Assembly (NCBI RefSeq): GCF_023035675.1
Contig: NZ_CP073144.1
Coordinates: 1-26,534, forward strand
Length of the DNA stretch: 26,534 nt
Direction of reading: 5' to 3'
DNA from: Borrelia hermsii DAH
GTDB lineage: Bacteria; Spirochaetota; Spirochaetia; Borreliales; Borreliaceae
The notes beneath the pieces are model-generated. The model was given only the letters and a program-made list of their open reading frames with translations. It was not told where the DNA came from and made no database searches. A program made the position numbers and the translations under genes. Shown piece by piece: positions 24,716-26,534 of this stretch. Each line of letters starts with the position of its first letter. Position 1 is the stretch's first letter.

Positions 24716-25456
24716 TTACTTAAATATAAGTGTTAATAAAATGCCTATAGAGATGGTAATAATAGTACCAAACATCCAATTATGAAGTTTTAATGTACTC
24801 TTAAGCTCCATTTTGTTAACATCAATCTTGTTATCGAGTTCATTAAATTTAGTATCAATCTTGTTATCAAGGTCTTTAATGTCAGATTTTAGCTCATTTC
24901 TAACATTATCAATCTTGATGTTAAGATTATTCTCAACAGTATCAATTTTATTATCAAGGTCTTTAATGTCAGATTTTAACTCATTTCTAACATTATCAAT
25001 CTTGATGTTAAGATTATTCTCAACAGTATCAATTTTATTATCAAGGTCTTTAATGTCAGATTTTAACTCATTTCTAACATTATCAATCTTGATGTTAAGA
25101 TTATTCTCAACAGTATCAATTTTATTATCAAGGTCTTTAATGTCAGATTTTAACCCATTTCTAACATTATCAATCTTGATGTTAAGATTATTCTCAACAG
25201 TATCAAGCTTGTTATCAAGGTCTTTAATGTCAGATTTTAAGCTTGCTTCAACCTTATTAATCTCGGCTTGTAAGGTTGCCCCAACCTTTTCAAGTTTTAT
25301 ATCAAAGTTTTCTTTTAAATACTCAATATCTTTATAAGTAAGCTCATTACGATAATATCTGTAAGACAAATCAGTAGCAATATCTCTATCAATACCAGCT
25401 TTAACAAGTTCAGCGATAACCATTTGTTGAGTAACTATCGGTTGAGGAAGTCCCAT
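24716..25456 (-). CDS. bdr: Bdr repeat protein, full-length right copy
   Basis: A 246-residue Bdr protein. MGLPQPIVTQQMVIAELVKA and RDIATDLSYRYYRNELTYKD form the conserved N-terminal domain; the centre is a KID-type coiled coil of 29-residue units (SDIKDLDNKIDTVENNLNIK followed by IDNVRNELK), and the C-terminus HNWMFGTIITISIGILLTLI is a single membrane anchor. Bdr proteins are inner-membrane proteins of uncertain role. AAGGAG lies 6 bases before the ATG, and the gene is 30 bases downstream of the 267-codon telomeric gene, probably in one transcript. The left copy has lost the repeats and its reading frame. Confidence 0.92.
   Translation of the reverse strand: MGLPQPIVTQQMVIAELVKAGIDRDIATDLSYRYYRNELTYKDIEYLKENFDIKLEKVGATLQAEINKVEASLKSDIKDLDNKLDTVENNLNIKIDNVRNGLKSDIKDLDNKIDTVENNLNIKIDNVRNELKSDIKDLDNKIDTVENNLNIKIDNVRNELKSDIKDLDNKIDTVENNLNIKIDNVRNELKSDIKDLDNKIDTKFNELDNKIDVNKMELKSTLKLHNWMFGTIITISIGILLTLIFK
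24882..25229 (-). repeat. 87-bp tandem repeats inside bdr
   Basis: The motif TCAGATTTTA recurs at 24882, 24969, 25056, 25143 and 25230, exactly 87 bases apart: four full units plus a partial. Units are almost identical (for example ACTCATTT versus ACCCATTT), implying recent expansion. Confidence 0.93.
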
Positions 25457-25486
25457 AAAATCTCCTTATAAGTATTATACATTGTT

Positions 25487-26290
25487 TTATTGCAAAAGGA
25501 TATGAGAGAATAGTTGTTTTTGAATCCTATTAGTTAATTTATAATTAATATCAAGTTGTTTGAGGTGTATATTAATATAAGATTTGAGTGTATGTAAGTT
25601 TTTACTTGATTCATTATCAAGTAAAAAGGATTCAATTAGGGCAGCAATATTAGAGTGTAATTTATTATTGCTATTTTTATAGAAAATCAAATTAGAGGTA
25701 TGTATGCGTAATGATTGAAAAGAATTAATAAACTTTAAGTTTTTATAGCTATTTAGAGGAGTAGTTTTGTTTACAAGTTTGATATGCTTATGTTTTAGAT
25801 TTTGTGAAGAGGAGTGGGTATAAAAGCAAAAAGCATTTTTTCTATGGGAGGAATTAAGAATAGCATAGTAAATGGATTCTAGATGTTTAGAGGTGATGTT
25901 TGCTAGGAATAGTTTTTTAAGAATACGATTAATTTTCCAAGCAAGGATAGTAGAATTAAGCTTTTTTAGAGAATAAATGGCGTTTGTAATTAGTTTTGGG
26001 TTAAGCAAAGCATGCTTTTTAATTTGTAAACCAGAAGATAAAGTATAAGAAATAATATTATCTGTAAAGTTAGTGATAGTAAAATTTTTGTTATTTAGAG
26101 TGGACAGAGGTATACCGGAAGAGAGTATAATACCAATTGATTTAAGTTCTGTACTATTTGATAGTAAGAAATAATTTTTAGAGAAAGAAATAATTTCTTT
26201 AGGATTTATTTCAAGTGAATCGGTAGTAGATATTTTGGCAATAAATTTTTTAGATTTGATTTTATTAAAAATATTTTTTATACTAATCAT
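25487..26290 (-). CDS. Telomere-linked conserved protein of unknown function, right copy
   Basis: Same 267-residue product as at 245-1048, with eight substitutions (among them HALLN for HTLLN, FYTHS for FYNHS, LIFYK for LLFYK, KLHSN for KLYSN, DNESS for DNKSS, LDIN for LGIN). All changes lie in the half farther from the telomere. It reads inward from the right end under an identical promoter and is followed by the intact bdr. Function unknown; presence of matched copies at both telomeres suggests either a role tied to linear ends or passive copying by telomere exchange. Confidence 0.7.
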   Translation of the reverse strand: MISIKNIFNKIKSKKFIAKISTTDSLEINPKEIISFSKNYFLLSNSTELKSIGIILSSGIPLSTLNNKNFTITNFTDNIISYTLSSGLQIKKHALLNPKLITNAIYSLKKLNSTILAWKINRILKKLFLANITSKHLESIYYAILNSSHRKNAFCFYTHSSSQNLKHKHIKLVNKTTPLNSYKNLKFINSFQSLRIHTSNLIFYKNSNNKLHSNIAALIESFLLDNESSKNLHTLKSYINIHLKQLDINYKLTNRIQKQLFSHILLQ

Positions 26291-26298
26291 TGTATAGA

Positions 26299-26326
26299 AA
26301 TATATATCTATTTATAAAAATGTCAA
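26299..26326 (-). promoter_or_regulatory. Telomeric promoter, right copy
   Basis: On the minus strand TTGACA (26326-26321) and TATATT (26304-26299) are 16 bases apart, eight bases before the ATG at 26290. Identical to the left-end copy. Confidence 0.6.
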
Positions 26327-26494
26327 CTTTGGTATATTTTCGTGACAACTATGGTGCATTTTCATAGCAATTTTGTCCATTTTGGCGTCAACTCATAAAA
26401 ATAAGAAATGAAAAAAATCAACTTTGTTCATTTTCGTGGCAACTTTGTTCATTTTGGTATCAACTTTGTACATTTTCATAGCAACTTTAGTCAA
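26324..26494 (-). repeat. Subtelomeric 21-22 bp repeats (right)
   Basis: Exact inverted copy of the left repeat block, six units with the core AAAATGNACAAAGTTG. Confidence 0.8.
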
Positions 26495-26509
26495 TATTAT
26501 AATTCAAAG

Positions 26510-26534
26510 AATCTCATACTAATAACAAATTATA
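26510..26534. other. Right hairpin telomere sequence
   Basis: Exact reverse complement of bases 1-25, ending AACAAATTATA. It marks the second closed end of the linear plasmid. Confidence 0.85.

Larger units (their letters stand above)
25474..26534 (-). repeat. Right inverted terminal repeat
   Basis: Reverse complement of 1-1061 with 15 substitutions and no indels; the outermost 408 bases are identical. Contains the 267-codon gene, its promoter, the 21-22 bp repeats and the telomere. Confidence 0.93.

Noticed and set aside
24882..25229. Regular direct repeats resembling a CRISPR array
   Set aside because: Units are contiguous 87-bp in-frame coding repeats without spacers, inside bdr.
24813..25337. 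Plus-strand open frame of 174 codons with repeated SILLSRSLMSDF
   Set aside because: Antisense of the bdr repeats, with no ribosome binding site.
1..26534. Terminal repeats as an assembly artefact of one copied end
   Set aside because: The arms carry consistent substitutions, different bdr alleles and different decay of homologous genes, so both ends are real.

Overview
The window reads as a complete linear plasmid of a relapsing-fever-group Borrelia. Both ends carry the same terminal sequence in inverted orientation, beginning TATAAT and followed by TTATTAGTATG, as at Borrelia hairpin telomeres. The four-gene Borrelia plasmid-maintenance cluster (PF57/62, PF50, PF32, PF49) lies near the middle. 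Most of the remaining coding capacity is variable large protein (vlp) and variable small protein (vsp) sequence, the surface lipoprotein families used for antigenic switching in relapsing fever. I cannot fix the species from the sequence alone.

Layout. (1) Each end has an inverted terminal repeat of about 1.06 kb holding the telomere, 21-22 bp repeats, a near-consensus promoter and a 267-residue gene of unknown function, followed by a bdr gene. Weaker homology between the arms continues inward to about 2.56 kb on the left and 23.56 kb on the right (a coiled-coil gene and a 137-residue gene). (2) The left arm then holds two surface lipoproteins: a BBK32/Fbp-type fibronectin- and complement-binding protein (2990-4144) and a P12-type lipoprotein (4480-5328), the latter with a large inverted repeat at its promoter. 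(3) Three vlp cassettes lie on the minus strand (5710-8495). (4) The maintenance locus occupies 8639-11648, with a perfect 36-bp palindrome between PF32 and PF49. (5) A decayed zone at 11.7-13.4 kb contains an unrecognised pseudogene and a probable mlp lipoprotein pseudogene. (6) The plus strand from 13.5 to 23.56 kb carries one vsp and eight vlp cassettes, the last of which runs into the right-arm gene remnant.

The vlp copies fall into four sequence groups, called A, B, C and D here. A: 5710-6726, 14437-15477, 20599-21671, 22901-23560. B: 15602-16674 and 17998-19092. C: 6870-7870, 16782-17776, 19197-20204. D: 7963-8495 and 21804-22801. These probably match the four published Greek-letter Vlp subfamilies, but I cannot assign letters without alignment. 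Only the group B gene at 17998 is intact from ribosome binding site through lipobox to stop. The others lack a start or signal peptide, or are broken by small indels. This is what a silent donor archive looks like, read into an expression site on another replicon by recombination.

The replication cluster appears intact, so the plasmid is probably maintained. All vlp/vsp cassettes point away from the central maintenance locus towards the nearer telomere. The most notable unexplained structures are the telomeric promoter that would give a leaderless transcript, a left-right identity gradient that falls with distance from the telomere, the repeated elements before and after cassettes, the 36-bp palindrome, and repeated frame breaks just after cassette start codons. 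Many breaks are one-base changes, some in homopolymers, so sequencing or assembly error has to be excluded for some of them.
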